Part shown: positions 15,595 through 25,440 of the stretch, piece after piece
Numbering within the stretch: the first letter of the stretch is position 1
Layout: each line of letters starts with the position of its first letter
NCBI GenBank assembly: GCA_949288185.1
Contig: CASEIZ010000033.1
Span: 1-32,221 of the forward strand
Reading direction: 5' to 3'
Length of the DNA: 32,221 nucleotides
Source of the DNA: an uncultured Eubacteriales bacterium
GTDB taxonomy: Bacteria > Bacillota > Clostridia > TANB77 > CAG-508
The notes under the pieces: model-generated
Databases searched by the model: none
What the model saw: the letters and a program-made list of their open reading frames with translations, nothing else
What the model was told of the DNA's origin: nothing
Translations under genes and position numbers: made by a program

Positions 15595-16467
15595 ATGTAT
15601 AAATTAGTAGCGATAGATTTAGATGGTACAATGCTAAATCATTATGGTGAAATTAGTGAAAAAACAAAAGAAATTGTAAAGAAATGTATAGAAAAAGGTG
15701 TAGAAATTGTGTTAGCTTCAGGGAGACCAATAGATTCGATAAAAACAATTGCTAATGATTTAGGAATCAAAGGATATTTTATAGCTGGAAATGGAGCATT
15801 AGTCTATGATATCCAAAAAGATGAAATCATATATGAAAATTATATAAAAAAAGAAAAAGTGCTAGAAATTATAAGAATATGTGAAGAAAATAGTATATCT
15901 TATAATGTTTATACAGATAAAGTAATTCTCACACCTAACTTAAAATTCAATGTGTTATACTATTATAAAGAAAATTTAAAAAAAGAAGAAAGTAAAAAAA
16001 CCAATATTAGTATTGTCGAAAATATGTATGAATATGTAAAAAATATGAAAGAAGAAAATTTTTTAAAAATAACCATTTGTGACGACAGTGATAGCATATT
16101 TCATTCGATTATTAAAAAAGTAAGAGAAATAAATGGAATAGAAGTACTAGATATTGCGCATATGTCGAGAAAGATAATAAAACAAGGGACAGAAGAAATA
16201 CCGGTGGAATATTTTTATACAGAGATTTCATCAAATGATGTAGATAAATGGAATGCAATAGAATTTTTAATAAAAGAGCTAGGAATGAAAAGAGAAGAGA
16301 TTATAGCAATAGGAGATAATATAAATGACAAAAAAATGATAGAAAATGCAGGAAGAGGAATAGCAATGAAGGGAAGTACACCAGAAATTATTGAAGTAGC
16401 TAAAGAAGTCACTGACACAAATGATAATGATGGTGTTGCAAAGGTATTAGAAAAATATTTTATTTAG
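15595..16467 (+). CDS. Cof-type HAD-IIB phosphatase
   Basis: 290-aa soluble phosphatase of the haloacid dehalogenase superfamily, probably acting on sugar phosphates or cofactor intermediates. Motif I is DLDGTML with nucleophile D8 and general acid D10. Motif II is ASGRP (S42). Motif IV is GDNINDKKMIENAGRGIAM, with the metal-binding aspartates. The region between motifs II and III is the type IIB cap. AAAGGAGG lies before the ATG. It has its own promoter and no clear operon partner. Confidence 0.94.
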   Translation: MYKLVAIDLDGTMLNHYGEISEKTKEIVKKCIEKGVEIVLASGRPIDSIKTIANDLGIKGYFIAGNGALVYDIQKDEIIYENYIKKEKVLEIIRICEENSISYNVYTDKVILTPNLKFNVLYYYKENLKKEESKKTNISIVENMYEYVKNMKEENFLKITICDDSDSIFHSIIKKVREINGIEVLDIAHMSRKIIKQGTEEIPVEYFYTEISSNDVDKWNAIEFLIKELGMKREEIIAIGDNINDKKMIENAGRGIAMKGSTPEIIEVAKEVTDTNDNDGVAKVLEKYFI

Positions 16468-16531
16468 TACAACTACAATATTACAAAAATATTACAAGAG
16501 TATTAATTTTTAATGACACAAACTAAATTGA

Positions 16532-16560
16532 TTGATTTTAGGAAATGAATGCGTTAAAAT
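16532..16560 (+). promoter_or_regulatory. Promoter of the Tad-like operon
   Basis: TTGATT (16532-16537), a 17-nt spacer and TAAAAT (16555-16560), 60 nt before the first gene. No other good promoter or terminator was seen until 28466, so about 11.8 kb may be one transcript. Confidence 0.55.
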
Positions 16561-16620
16561 AAAATAGATAGAAATTTGTAAAAAAATATACAAAAATAAA
16601 TATAAAGGGAGGAATTTGTA

Positions 16621-17604
16621 ATGGCAACAAATCCAATGCAAAGAAAAGCAAGAAATTCATTTTTGTTAGGAATGTTATTGATGTTAATTATCACAGGAGT
16701 TATTATTGCATTTCTAATATTACAATTAACTAATATGAAAAAGGAAGAAAAAGAATTAAAAGAATCATATGTCAAAGTATATACTTTAAATAAAGATGTA
16801 GATTCTGGAGAAGAGCTTACGTCGTCTGATTTTACTGAAGCAGAAGTAACCAATACAACAGCGCCAACAGATTATCTTACACCATCAGATTTAGGAACCA
16901 ATATGATAGCAAAAATATCAATGACAAGAGGAACTATATTATCAAAAGAAATGGTATATATTGATGAAACGGTAACTGGAAATGATGTAAGAAAACAAGA
17001 ATATAATATGTTAATATTACCAACAGATTTGGTAACAGGTGATTACGTAGATGTTCGTTTAATGCTACCTAGTGGAGTGGATTATATTGTTGTAGCTAAA
17101 AAGAAAGTAGAAATACCAAATATTGCTGGAGTAGATTCAACAGATACAGTATCTATAGAATTAAGTGAAGATGAAATCAATATGTTGAGTAATGCAATTG
17201 TTGATGCAGCTCAAATTAATGGAGCAAAATTATATGTAAATAAATATACAGAACCAGGAATACAAGAAGCTTCAACTCCAACATTCCCAGTAAATTACGA
17301 TGTATTAGAATTAATCAATGGAAATCCAAACGTATTAGAAGATGCAAGAAATGCATTGTGGGAAAGATATAATGCAAGAGACTCTAATGGAACACAAACA
17401 CAAGCATCACAAAGAACAAACGTAATTGATGCAACTATTAATGTCGACCCAGAACAATCAAGAGAAAATCTAGAGACAAATATGGAAGAAAGTATTACAA
17501 ATTCTATTACAACTAGACAAGAATATTTAGAGGGATTATCAGCACAAGCAGCAGCAAGCTCAACAACATCAAATACAACAAGTACAACAAATACAACAAA
17601 TTAA
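16621..17604 (+). CDS. CpaB/RcpC-like SAF-domain protein
   Basis: 327 aa. One N-terminal membrane segment (about 14-36, LLGMLLMLIITGVIIAFLI) anchors the protein, with the rest outside. An SAF-like domain follows: VYTLNKDVDSGEELTSSDF, then GTILSKEMV, the pattern of CpaB/FlgA proteins. The C-terminus is rich in Ser, Thr and Asn and ends in a TTSNTTSTTNTTN tail, probably disordered. CpaB proteins work at the cell surface in Tad/Flp pilus assembly. Its place just before CpaE- and CpaF-like genes supports this. GGGAGG precedes the ATG. Confidence 0.82.
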   Translation: MATNPMQRKARNSFLLGMLLMLIITGVIIAFLILQLTNMKKEEKELKESYVKVYTLNKDVDSGEELTSSDFTEAEVTNTTAPTDYLTPSDLGTNMIAKISMTRGTILSKEMVYIDETVTGNDVRKQEYNMLILPTDLVTGDYVDVRLMLPSGVDYIVVAKKKVEIPNIAGVDSTDTVSIELSEDEINMLSNAIVDAAQINGAKLYVNKYTEPGIQEASTPTFPVNYDVLELINGNPNVLEDARNALWERYNARDSNGTQTQASQRTNVIDATINVDPEQSRENLETNMEESITNSITTRQEYLEGLSAQAAASSTTSNTTSTTNTTN

Positions 17605-17619
17605 AGAAAGGAAATTCGT

Positions 17620-18318
17620 ATGAAAAAAGTAGGGTTTATAGGGACATATGACAAAACAGACTTAATATTAAATATTGCTAAAATTCTAACAACAATGAGA
17701 AAAAAAGTAATTGTAGTTGATTTAACTTTGACACAAAAAGCAAAATATGTCGTACCAGTTATAAATCCTACAATCACATACATTACTAATTTTGAAGACA
17801 TAGATGTAGCTGTCGGATTCAAGGATGAAACAGAAATAAAAGGCTATTTAGGAATTGCAGAAAAAGAAGAATTACCATATGATATCATGTTAATGGATGT
17901 TGACGATTCTGAAATGGTTGAAAGATTTGGTTTGACGAATGATACTAAAAATTATTTCGTTACAGCATTTGATTTATATTCCTTAAAAAGAGGGTTAGAA
18001 GTATTAAGCAATTTAAAAACACCAATGCAATTAACAAAAATATTATTTGCAAAAGAAATCCTAAAAGAAGATGATGATTATTTAAATTTTCTATCATTAG
18101 GATATAAAGTTATGTGGAATGAATATAGAATATATTTTCCGATTGAAAATGGGGATGGAACAGTACTTGCGGAAAATCAAAGAGTGGCAAAAATCAAATT
18201 TAAAAAGCTAAGTACACAATATAAAGATGGTTTAGTGTATATTGTAGGTGAAATTTTAAATGATGTAAGTGAAAATCAAATAAGAAGAACTGTTAAAATT
18301 ATAGAAAGAGGAGTATAA
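17620..18318 (+). CDS. MinD/CpaE-like protein with a degenerate P-loop
   Basis: 232 aa. The start MKKVGFIGTYDKTDLILNIAK follows the ParA/MinD fold, but the Walker A motif is GTYDKTD and lacks the GK[ST] that binds phosphate. A Walker B-like strand is IMLMDVDDSEM. Probably an ATPase-like scaffold that cannot hydrolyse ATP and may pair with the next gene product. Members of this fold localise Tad machines. AAAGGAAA lies before the ATG; it ends 3 nt before the next start. Confidence 0.75.
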   Translation: MKKVGFIGTYDKTDLILNIAKILTTMRKKVIVVDLTLTQKAKYVVPVINPTITYITNFEDIDVAVGFKDETEIKGYLGIAEKEELPYDIMLMDVDDSEMVERFGLTNDTKNYFVTAFDLYSLKRGLEVLSNLKTPMQLTKILFAKEILKEDDDYLNFLSLGYKVMWNEYRIYFPIENGDGTVLAENQRVAKIKFKKLSTQYKDGLVYIVGEILNDVSENQIRRTVKIIERGV

Positions 18319-18321
18319 ATT

Positions 18322-19161
18322 ATGTCAATTGTAACGTTTTATAACAGTAGCGTAGAACAAACAGGAAAAACAATGTCAATTGCTGCAATATCTACATATA
18401 TGGCAATAGAACATAATTATAGAATATTAGTCATTTCAACAACAAATCGAGCTGACCCATTAAAAGAGTGCTTTTGGGAACAAAAAAAGAAGAAGAAAAA
18501 TCTTGGCATTTTTGGACCGAATGCATCTCTAGAAGTTGAAAATGGTGTAGAAGGGCTAGCAAGAATGATTAGAAGCAATAAGATAGCACCAGATATGATT
18601 ACAAATTATGCAAAAGTTGTTTTTAAAGATAGGTTTGAAATTTTACTTGGATGTGAAAATCCACCAAGTGATGGAACAATTATAGAAAAATTGTATCCAA
18701 GTATTATCAAATCAGCAAATCAATATTATGATTTAGTATTTGTTGATTTAGATGAAAATGTAGATGAGGAAACGAAAAAAACAATTATACACGATTCAGA
18801 TATTGTTGTGATCAATCTTTCACAAAGATTGAGAAGTATTAACAAATTTCTGGAATTAAAAACCCAAAATCAAATACTTGCTTCACAAAAATCAGTCATT
18901 TTGATAGGAAGATATGATAAATTTTCAAAATATAATTCTAAAAATATATCAAGATATCTAGGAGAAAAAAATCAGGTTTTAACGATACCATATAACACTT
19001 TATTTTTTGAAGCTACAGAAGAAGCAGGTGTACCAGATTTATTTTTGAAATTTAGAAAAAATTTAGACCCAGAAGACAGAAATGCATTTTTTATAGAAGA
19101 AATCAAAAGAGCTTCTGAGAATATAGTATATCGATTACAAAATTTGCAGATGAAGATATAA
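18322..19161 (+). CDS. MinD/CpaE-like ATPase
   Basis: 279 aa. Deviant Walker A region SSVEQTGKTMSIAAIS (about 9-24) with the GKT core kept; VFVDLDENVDEE is a Walker B-like strand. It belongs to the ParA/MinD family and matches the CpaE/TadZ position in Tad clusters, where these proteins recruit the machine to a site in the cell. It directly follows a P-loop-deficient relative, so the two may form an active/inactive pair. AGAGGAG precedes the ATG. Confidence 0.8.
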   Translation: MSIVTFYNSSVEQTGKTMSIAAISTYMAIEHNYRILVISTTNRADPLKECFWEQKKKKKNLGIFGPNASLEVENGVEGLARMIRSNKIAPDMITNYAKVVFKDRFEILLGCENPPSDGTIIEKLYPSIIKSANQYYDLVFVDLDENVDEETKKTIIHDSDIVVINLSQRLRSINKFLELKTQNQILASQKSVILIGRYDKFSKYNSKNISRYLGEKNQVLTIPYNTLFFEATEEAGVPDLFLKFRKNLDPEDRNAFFIEEIKRASENIVYRLQNLQMKI

Positions 19162-19192
19162 GAAAAGCGAAAGAAAGAAAGGAGACCTTATA

Positions 19193-21152
19193 ATGACAAT
19201 AACAAATATACTACTAATTTTAGTGGTTCTAGGAATTGCTGTATTTGCAGTCTATTATGTTCTAAAAAAGAAAAAGACTGAAGAAGTAGAAAATCCAATT
19301 ACTGTAGATGATAAAACATATACATTAGATGTCATGAAAGCTTTTATCAAAAGAAGGCTAGATGAGATAACAAAGGTCAATTTGTATGATATAGGTCTTT
19401 CTGAAGAAGAATTAAAAAGAAGAAAAAATAAAAAATACGAATTAAAAAAGGCTTTAAAAGGTTGTACATATGGTGATGTTAATGATAAGAAATATGTTAA
19501 AGAATTGATATATGATTTATTGGCACAAGAATATGGAGTAGATGAAACCAATATATCAAAAGCGATTCCTTTTGATGTACCATCTTTACTAACAGCCCAA
19601 GACAAATTTGATATATTAATTTATGTATTTAAAAAAGAATTTGGTTATGAAGCTTTATCAGAAATGATAAAGAAATACAATTTAGATGTATTAAAATATA
19701 TTGAAGGAGAAGCAAAACCATCATATGTTATTACAGAACAAGAAATAAATGATATTTATGAAAAAGAAAATATTACACTATCTTTCTCAGATAAATTATC
19801 AGTTGTTGTGCAAAGGATATATCAACATTATAAAGGATATAGTAGTATAGACGAAATTAGAGATATGAATATAGATGGTGTTTCTGGTGGTGTATCAGGA
19901 TTACCAGAAAGTTTCTTAAGCCAAGTGGCACAGACAGATGGGGATTATTTAACTCAAATTGCAGAGCATAAGGTACCAAGAGCTTGTGATAGTATTTGGA
20001 TTATGTTTAGAGGTAAATCTATCCGTTTAGCATTTTTATCATTTGGCACAGAATCAGAATTAAAAAGAGTATGTCAAAATATTTATAAATATAATAATCC
20101 AGGACAATTATCAGACACAAATGGTTATAAAATCAACGAAATGAAGGATGGTTCTCGTGTCGTTGTTGTAAGACCATCAATGTCAGAGACATGGGCATTC
20201 TTTGTAAGAAAATTCGATGTTCAGAGAGCAGCATTAGAGCAAATTGTTCATGGACCAGGAAAAGAAGAAGCTATTGACTTATTGAAATATTTAGTAAAAG
20301 GTGCTAGAATCATATCACTAACTGGTGAGCAAGGTTGCCGGAAAGACAACAATGCTTATGGCTATGATTGAAAATATATACGAAACAATGAACCTTCGTA
20401 TTACAGAGACAGCATTTGAGTTGCACTTAAGAAAAATTTATCCAACAAGAAACATTTTATCCATGAGGGAAACAGAAACAATTTCTGGACAAGACTGTTT
20501 GGACGTTCAGAAAAAGACAGATGGTTCTGTTAATATCATCGGTGAGGTTGCAACTGACCCCGTAGCATCTTGGATGATTCAATCAGCACAGGTTGCATCA
20601 AAATTCACCTTATTTACACACCATGCTAAAACATTCCCAGATTTAGTAACAGCACTAAGAAACTCCATGTTAAGAGCTGGCGTATTCAAAGATGAAAAAA
20701 CAGCAGAAGAACAAGTTGTTCAAGTATTAAACTTCGACATTCACTTAGTAAAAGACTTTAGAGGAAGAAGATATATTGAAAGAGTAACAGAATGTATACC
20801 AGTAGAAGACAAAAACGAATATACATTTGATCATAGAAATGAAAAAACATTAGAAGGAAAATTTGACAAATTTTTTGATAATGCAACGCATTACTTCACA
20901 AAATCAACAGATAAAAAATTATATATTTATAGGAATATATTAGAAAATGTTGATGGAGAATATGTTATGACAAACCCAATTACAGATGCCAATATAAGAG
21001 AAATGAGAAATAATATGGATGAATCTGATATAGAAGGATTTGACAATTTTATTGAAAGAAATTGGGGAGCTCAAAAAAGACAAGTAGCAGAAAGAAGTAG
21101 AGTAGCAACAACACAAGAAAGAAGAGGAAGACCAAGAAAAAGTGAAATATAG
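19193..21152 (+). CDS. cpaF: CpaF/TadA-type secretion ATPase, +1 shift in Walker A
   Basis: Predicted 652 aa after one +1 shift. It begins with a membrane segment (about 4-24, NILLILVVLGIAVFAVYYVL), unusual for CpaF, which is normally soluble. A helical domain and the ATPase core follow. The zero frame reads GGT TGC CGG AAA GAC and stops 30 nt later, destroying the P-loop. Skipping the C of CGG (20339) gives GEQGCGKT (378-385) and then IIGEVATDP (448-456, Walker B region), the His-containing LFTHHAKTFPD and the rest of the family core. Energises pilus assembly or secretion at the inner face of the membrane. A basic tail ends in RRGRPRK. Confidence 0.88.
20339..20341 (+). other. CGG +1 recoding site 4 (in Walker A)
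   Basis: GGT TGC CGG AAA GAC AAC becomes GGT TGC GGA AAG ACA ACA. The Gly produced is the invariant one before Lys in the P-loop, so the decoded residue is almost certainly Gly. Confidence 0.8.
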
Positions 21153-21175
21153 AAGAAAAGGAGGTGCTATTTTAA

Positions 21176-23255
21176 GTGTCTAATCAAGTGATTTTTTACA
21201 TAATGGGTGGTTCGGTAGCTGTATTAGTTGTGATTGTATTAGCTTACTATATATTATCTAAAAAAATGCAGAAATCAGAATATAGGCAAATAAAGAAATT
21301 ACAACAAGGAACACAGGAAAAAAGCTTTTCAACAGAAGTTTTATATCAAAAATTATATATTTCCTATATCCGAATACCATTCTTAAAACGTTACATATTA
21401 AAATTAAGACGTAGATTAGAAATTATTAATATAGATGATGAGTATAACACTAGAAAAGATTCAGCAAAAATATTAACAAGGGCACTTGCAATAGTAATTC
21501 CAACAGCGATATTAACCATTATTATAACAAGTAGTAGTTATTTATTAATGTTTACTTTATTGATATTTGAATTATTTATGATTGATACATTAATAGATGG
21601 CTCAATTGATAAAAAAGATACAAACTTACTAAAAGAACAATTAGACTTCTTTTCAGAAATCAGACATGCTTATCATGAATTTAACATGGTTGAGGAGGCA
21701 ATATATCAAGTATCACAAGATGATGAAAGAGATATATCTCGTCAAGGAGAGAATATTTATGAAATTTTGATTGCAGATGATCCTGAAATGGAGCTAGAAA
21801 AATATTATGATATTGCACCAAACATATTCTTAAAAGAATTTGCAGGTATATCATATTTAACAAAAGAATTTGGAGATAGAAAAGTAAATGGTGCATCACT
21901 ATATTTAAGAAATATTAACAATATTACAAAAGAAATGCAATTAGAGATTTTAAAAAGAGATAAATTAAATTATGTATTCCAAAGTTTATCTTTAATATCT
22001 ATTGCACCAATACTACTATTAGAACCATTAAAAAGCTGGTCAATTAGTAACTTTGCTTTTACACAAAGTTGGTATGAGGGAAAACCAGGAATGATTGTGC
22101 AAATTTTAATTTTGATTTTAACTTTTATATGTTATACTTTGGTTAGAAGATTAAAAGATAATGGTTCAACAGGAATGAATACAAAAAATACGGAAAATCC
22201 ATGGCAAGCAAAATTATATAAAAAGAAAATGATTAAAAAAGTTGTCGATATGTTTATTCCAAAAGAGGGAACTAAAGAATATAGAAAGACAAAACAATTA
22301 TTAAAAGATGCAGCGTCACATTTAAAAATGGAATGGTTATATATCAATAGAATTACACTAGCAATTGTTACATGTATTGTTTCATTAATTTTGTTTATCT
22401 ATTTACATCAATTGTCAATTGATTATATTTACACAGAACCGACAACGGAATATAACATATTGCGGTGAAATGACAGAGGCAGAAACAGAAGATGCGATGG
22501 AATTGACCAGACAAGATAATGCAATTATTGATCAATTTAGAGGAAAACTAGATACAACAGTTGAACAAGTTAGAATTGTTGTAGCAAGAACAGATTATTT
22601 TGAAGAGGGAACAGATGAAGAAATTACAGCAGATGCAGAAAGAATTTTTGAAAAGATACAGACAGTAAATAGTGAATATTTAAAATGGTTTGAAGTATTA
22701 CTAGCATTTGTATTTGCTATTCTTGGATATATGGCACCAATGGCCTTATTGATGTTCCAAGCAAAAATGAGACAAATTGAAATGGAAGATGAAGTTATGC
22801 AATTCCAGACAATTATCTTAATGCTTATGAGAATTGAAAGGGTTAATGTAGAAATGATTTTGGAATGGCTAGAAAGATATGCCAATATCTTTAAAGATCC
22901 AATATCAAAATGTTTAAATAACTATGAGGCAGGAGCTTGGGAGGCTTTAGAGGCAATGAAGGAAGAAATTAGCTATATGCCATTAGTTAGAATTGTAGAA
23001 AGTATGCAAGCAGCAGTTGAGAAAATACCAATTAAAGATGCATTTGATGAATTAGAATCAGAAAGAGATTATTACCAAGAAAAGAGAAAAGAATCAAATG
23101 ATAGATTAATCAAAAGAAAAGGTATGATAGGAAAAGCAATTGGATTTGCACCAATGGTGTGTATGTTTGTAGGATATTTGATTATACCATTAGTATTTAT
23201 CGGATTAACAAGTATGTCAAGTTCTTTTACAACCATGTCAGCACAGACAGTATAA
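21176..23255 (+). CDS. TadB/TadC-like membrane protein, +1 shift
   Basis: Predicted 692 aa from a GTG start with AGGAGG upstream. Membrane segments lie near 7-29, 95-125, 285-305, 315-335 and 395-415 before the shift and near 500-525 and 660-685 after it. The cytoplasmic parts (LKEQLDFFSEIRHAYHEF ... AIYQV and later VMQFQTIILMLMRIERVNVE) resemble T2SS-F domains of Tad platform proteins, so it looks like two F-type halves in one chain. The zero frame ends at CGG TGA (22463-22468); skipping the C gives ILGEMTEAETEDAMELT and restores the second half. Confidence 0.8.
22463..22465 (+). other. CGG +1 recoding site 5
   Basis: AAC ATA TTG CGG TGA becomes TTG GGT GAA ATG ACA GAG, open for 263 codons from GGT. 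Confidence 0.72.
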
Positions 23256-23270
23256 AAAGGAGGAAAAGCA

Positions 23271-24008
23271 ATGGAGAATGCATCAAAAGCATTAATAATT
23301 GCTGGAGGGGTATTAATTAGTATCATTGTCATTAGTGCATTTGTTCTGGGAATGGGAGCTGTTGCTGATTTCCAAGAATCTCGATCAAATGCTGAAGTAG
23401 AACAACAAACTTTAGAATTTAACAATTTATATGAAAGTTATAATAGAAAAAATATAAGAGGAAATGATATCATATCATTAATGAATCGAGTAGTAGATTA
23501 TAATGCAAGAAAAACAGCTGATGGTTATACAGAAATGCAAGTGTCATTTACAATTTCAGATGATATTAGAAAAAAATTAACATTTGATAATACAAATAGA
23601 TTGATAATAGAACCAACTGGTGTTTACACAGAAGAGAATATCGATGACATCGTAGGAGCTCCAACTTCTATAACAGGAGATAGTTCTGGTGGAAAAATTA
23701 GAAATCTTGAAAATAAATATGGACAAAAATATTGTAATCAACTAGCAAGTGAAATTTCAAATATTCAAGATATTGCCGACGAAGGAATGTCAACTTCAGA
23801 AATAGATGACTATTTTGCTACAAATTATAAATTTCCAAAGAAAGTTAGCCAATATGGAGGAATCAATCAAGTGTTAAAAGATGCTAAGTTGTATTATGAA
23901 TATGTACAATTTAAAAGAACATATTTTAATTGTACAGGAACAGAATATGATAATGACACAGGAAGATTGATAAGAATGGAATTTGTATGTACAGGAATAG
24001 GAGTTTAG
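23271..24008 (+). CDS. Pilin-like protein 1 (MENASKAL family)
   Basis: 245 aa, GGAGG before the ATG. The N-terminus MENASKALIIAGGVLISI is shared almost exactly with the products at 24010 and 25030, and a hydrophobic helix (about 8-30) follows with no long leader. This is the layout of Flp- or pseudopilin-type subunits that pack by an N-terminal helix. The outer domain contains YESYNRKNIRGND, VVDYNARK and the C-terminal FNCTGTEYDNDTGRL, features echoed in the 24520 product. Probably a structural subunit of the Tad-like machine; no cleavage site is proven. Confidence 0.7.
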   Translation: MENASKALIIAGGVLISIIVISAFVLGMGAVADFQESRSNAEVEQQTLEFNNLYESYNRKNIRGNDIISLMNRVVDYNARKTADGYTEMQVSFTISDDIRKKLTFDNTNRLIIEPTGVYTEENIDDIVGAPTSITGDSSGGKIRNLENKYGQKYCNQLASEISNIQDIADEGMSTSEIDDYFATNYKFPKKVSQYGGINQVLKDAKLYYEYVQFKRTYFNCTGTEYDNDTGRLIRMEFVCTGIGV

Positions 24009-24009
24009 T

Positions 24010-24504
24010 ATGGAAAATGCATCAAAAGCACTCTTAATTGCAGGTGGTGTTTTACTATCTATTTTGATTATTTCCTTAGGAGTGTATCTATTTGCAAACT
24101 TTGGTGGTGTTACAGCACAAATAGGACAAAATGTAGATGAAAGCCAAGTAAATCAATTTAATAGTCAGTTTACGGTAAATGAAGCAAAAGATAATGTAAC
24201 GATTTATGATATTGTGTCTATGGCGAATTTGGCAACACAAAATAATAAACAATATGGATTTCAAAAACAAGCACCTACAGGAAATAATTATTATATAGCT
24301 GTCACATTACAGGGAAAAGGTCAAATAGAATTTGGAGCTGAAACAACGAACGAAAATTATATTAATAACTATTATAGTGAAAATTTAATCATACCACAGT
24401 TAAACAGTATAAATGGATCAACAGGTTTAACATATTATGATGTACAAGTAGAAATCAGTCCAGAAACACAAAGAGTATATCATGTGTTTTGTAGACCAAA
24501 ATAG
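24010..24504 (+). CDS. Pilin-like protein 2 (MENASKAL family)
   Basis: 164 aa. Starts 1 nt after the preceding stop, with TAGGAG inside the end of that gene, so the two are coupled. N-terminus MENASKALLIAGGVLLSI, then a hydrophobic helix to about residue 32 and a mixed beta-rich outer domain (NYYIAVTLQGKGQIEFG). Likely a minor or major pilin of the same system. Confidence 0.7.
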   Translation: MENASKALLIAGGVLLSILIISLGVYLFANFGGVTAQIGQNVDESQVNQFNSQFTVNEAKDNVTIYDIVSMANLATQNNKQYGFQKQAPTGNNYYIAVTLQGKGQIEFGAETTNENYINNYYSENLIIPQLNSINGSTGLTYYDVQVEISPETQRVYHVFCRPK

Positions 24505-24519
24505 ATTTAAAGGTGAAAT

Positions 24520-24951
24520 ATGAAAAAAGTAATTATATTTTTAGTAGGAATTGCTATCATTGTCGCAATTGTTTCATATGTGTATTTTAATTATAGAATT
24601 ATGACAAATGAAGTAAAACAAGCAAATGCACAATATGAAAGTATATATCAAAAAGAAATATATGGTACAGATTTGGCTACAGTACTTAATAAAGTAGTCG
24701 ATGATAACACCAAAAATGAAGTAGAAAAAGAAGACACAGGTTTATACAAAGATAATGGAAAAAATTCTATTCATGTGGATATTTATTTTACAGATGATGA
24801 TACAATTCATTCATTAGAAGAAATTTATAGTAGTGGAACATCTACTTTTGTACAATATTATAATCAAGTCAAATTCAAATGTACAAAAATAGAATACCAT
24901 GAACAAACTAGAAGAGTTCGCTATTTATATTTTGAACAAATAGCAACATAA
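24520..24951 (+). CDS. Membrane-anchored pilin-like protein 3
   Basis: 143 aa with a start different from its neighbours, MKKVIIFLVGIAIIVAIVSYVYF, a single membrane segment. The outer part (YESIYQKEIYGTDLATVLNKVVDDN and FKCTKIEYHEQTRRV) resembles that of the 245-aa protein at 23271, so they share an outer domain on different anchors. AAAGGTG lies before the ATG. Probable accessory subunit. Confidence 0.65.
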   Translation: MKKVIIFLVGIAIIVAIVSYVYFNYRIMTNEVKQANAQYESIYQKEIYGTDLATVLNKVVDDNTKNEVEKEDTGLYKDNGKNSIHVDIYFTDDDTIHSLEEIYSSGTSTFVQYYNQVKFKCTKIEYHEQTRRVRYLYFEQIAT

Positions 24952-25029
24952 AATTTATGTTATTAAAGTTACTAAATAAAAATTTAGTAAATTATATAAA
25001 TATTTTTATAATAAAAGGAGGAATTTATT

Positions 25030-25410
25030 ATGGAGAATGCATCAAAAGCATTAATTATCGCAGGTGCTATATTACTTGCAATCCTAATTATTTCATTAGG
25101 AATTTTAATTTACAACCAAGCATCAGGAGTTGTAGGAAATAATACAATGAGTGAGGTAGACATACAAACCTTTAATCAAAAATTCACACAATATGTAGGA
25201 GAACAAAGAGGTTCTGCTGTAAGATCTTTAATACAACAAGTACAAGCTAGTAATGCCGCTGAAGGTAATGAACAAAGACAAGTTAATATTAATGTAGATC
25301 TTGATGATATTGAAACAGGAGAAATCTATGATGTTGTTATTGCAGAAGATGATTATGCTCAAGATGGACCTAACCAAGGATTAATTACAAATATAACAGT
25401 AAATCAATAA
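25030..25410 (+). CDS. Pilin-like protein 4 (MENASKAL family)
   Basis: 126 aa, the shortest of the set. N-terminus MENASKALIIAGAILLAI, helix to about 29, then a polar domain (FNQKFTQYVGEQRGSAVRSL). AAAGGAGG precedes the ATG. Small size and simple domain make it a candidate for the major pilin. Confidence 0.7.
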   Translation: MENASKALIIAGAILLAILIISLGILIYNQASGVVGNNTMSEVDIQTFNQKFTQYVGEQRGSAVRSLIQQVQASNAAEGNEQRQVNINVDLDDIETGEIYDVVIAEDDYAQDGPNQGLITNITVNQ

Positions 25411-25440
25411 GCATTATATGATTAAGAAAGGATGATATGT

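Noticed and set aside
24957..25142. 61-aa ORF across a pilin-like gene start
   Set aside because: It reads the MENASKAL coding region in the wrong frame and lacks a ribosome-binding site.
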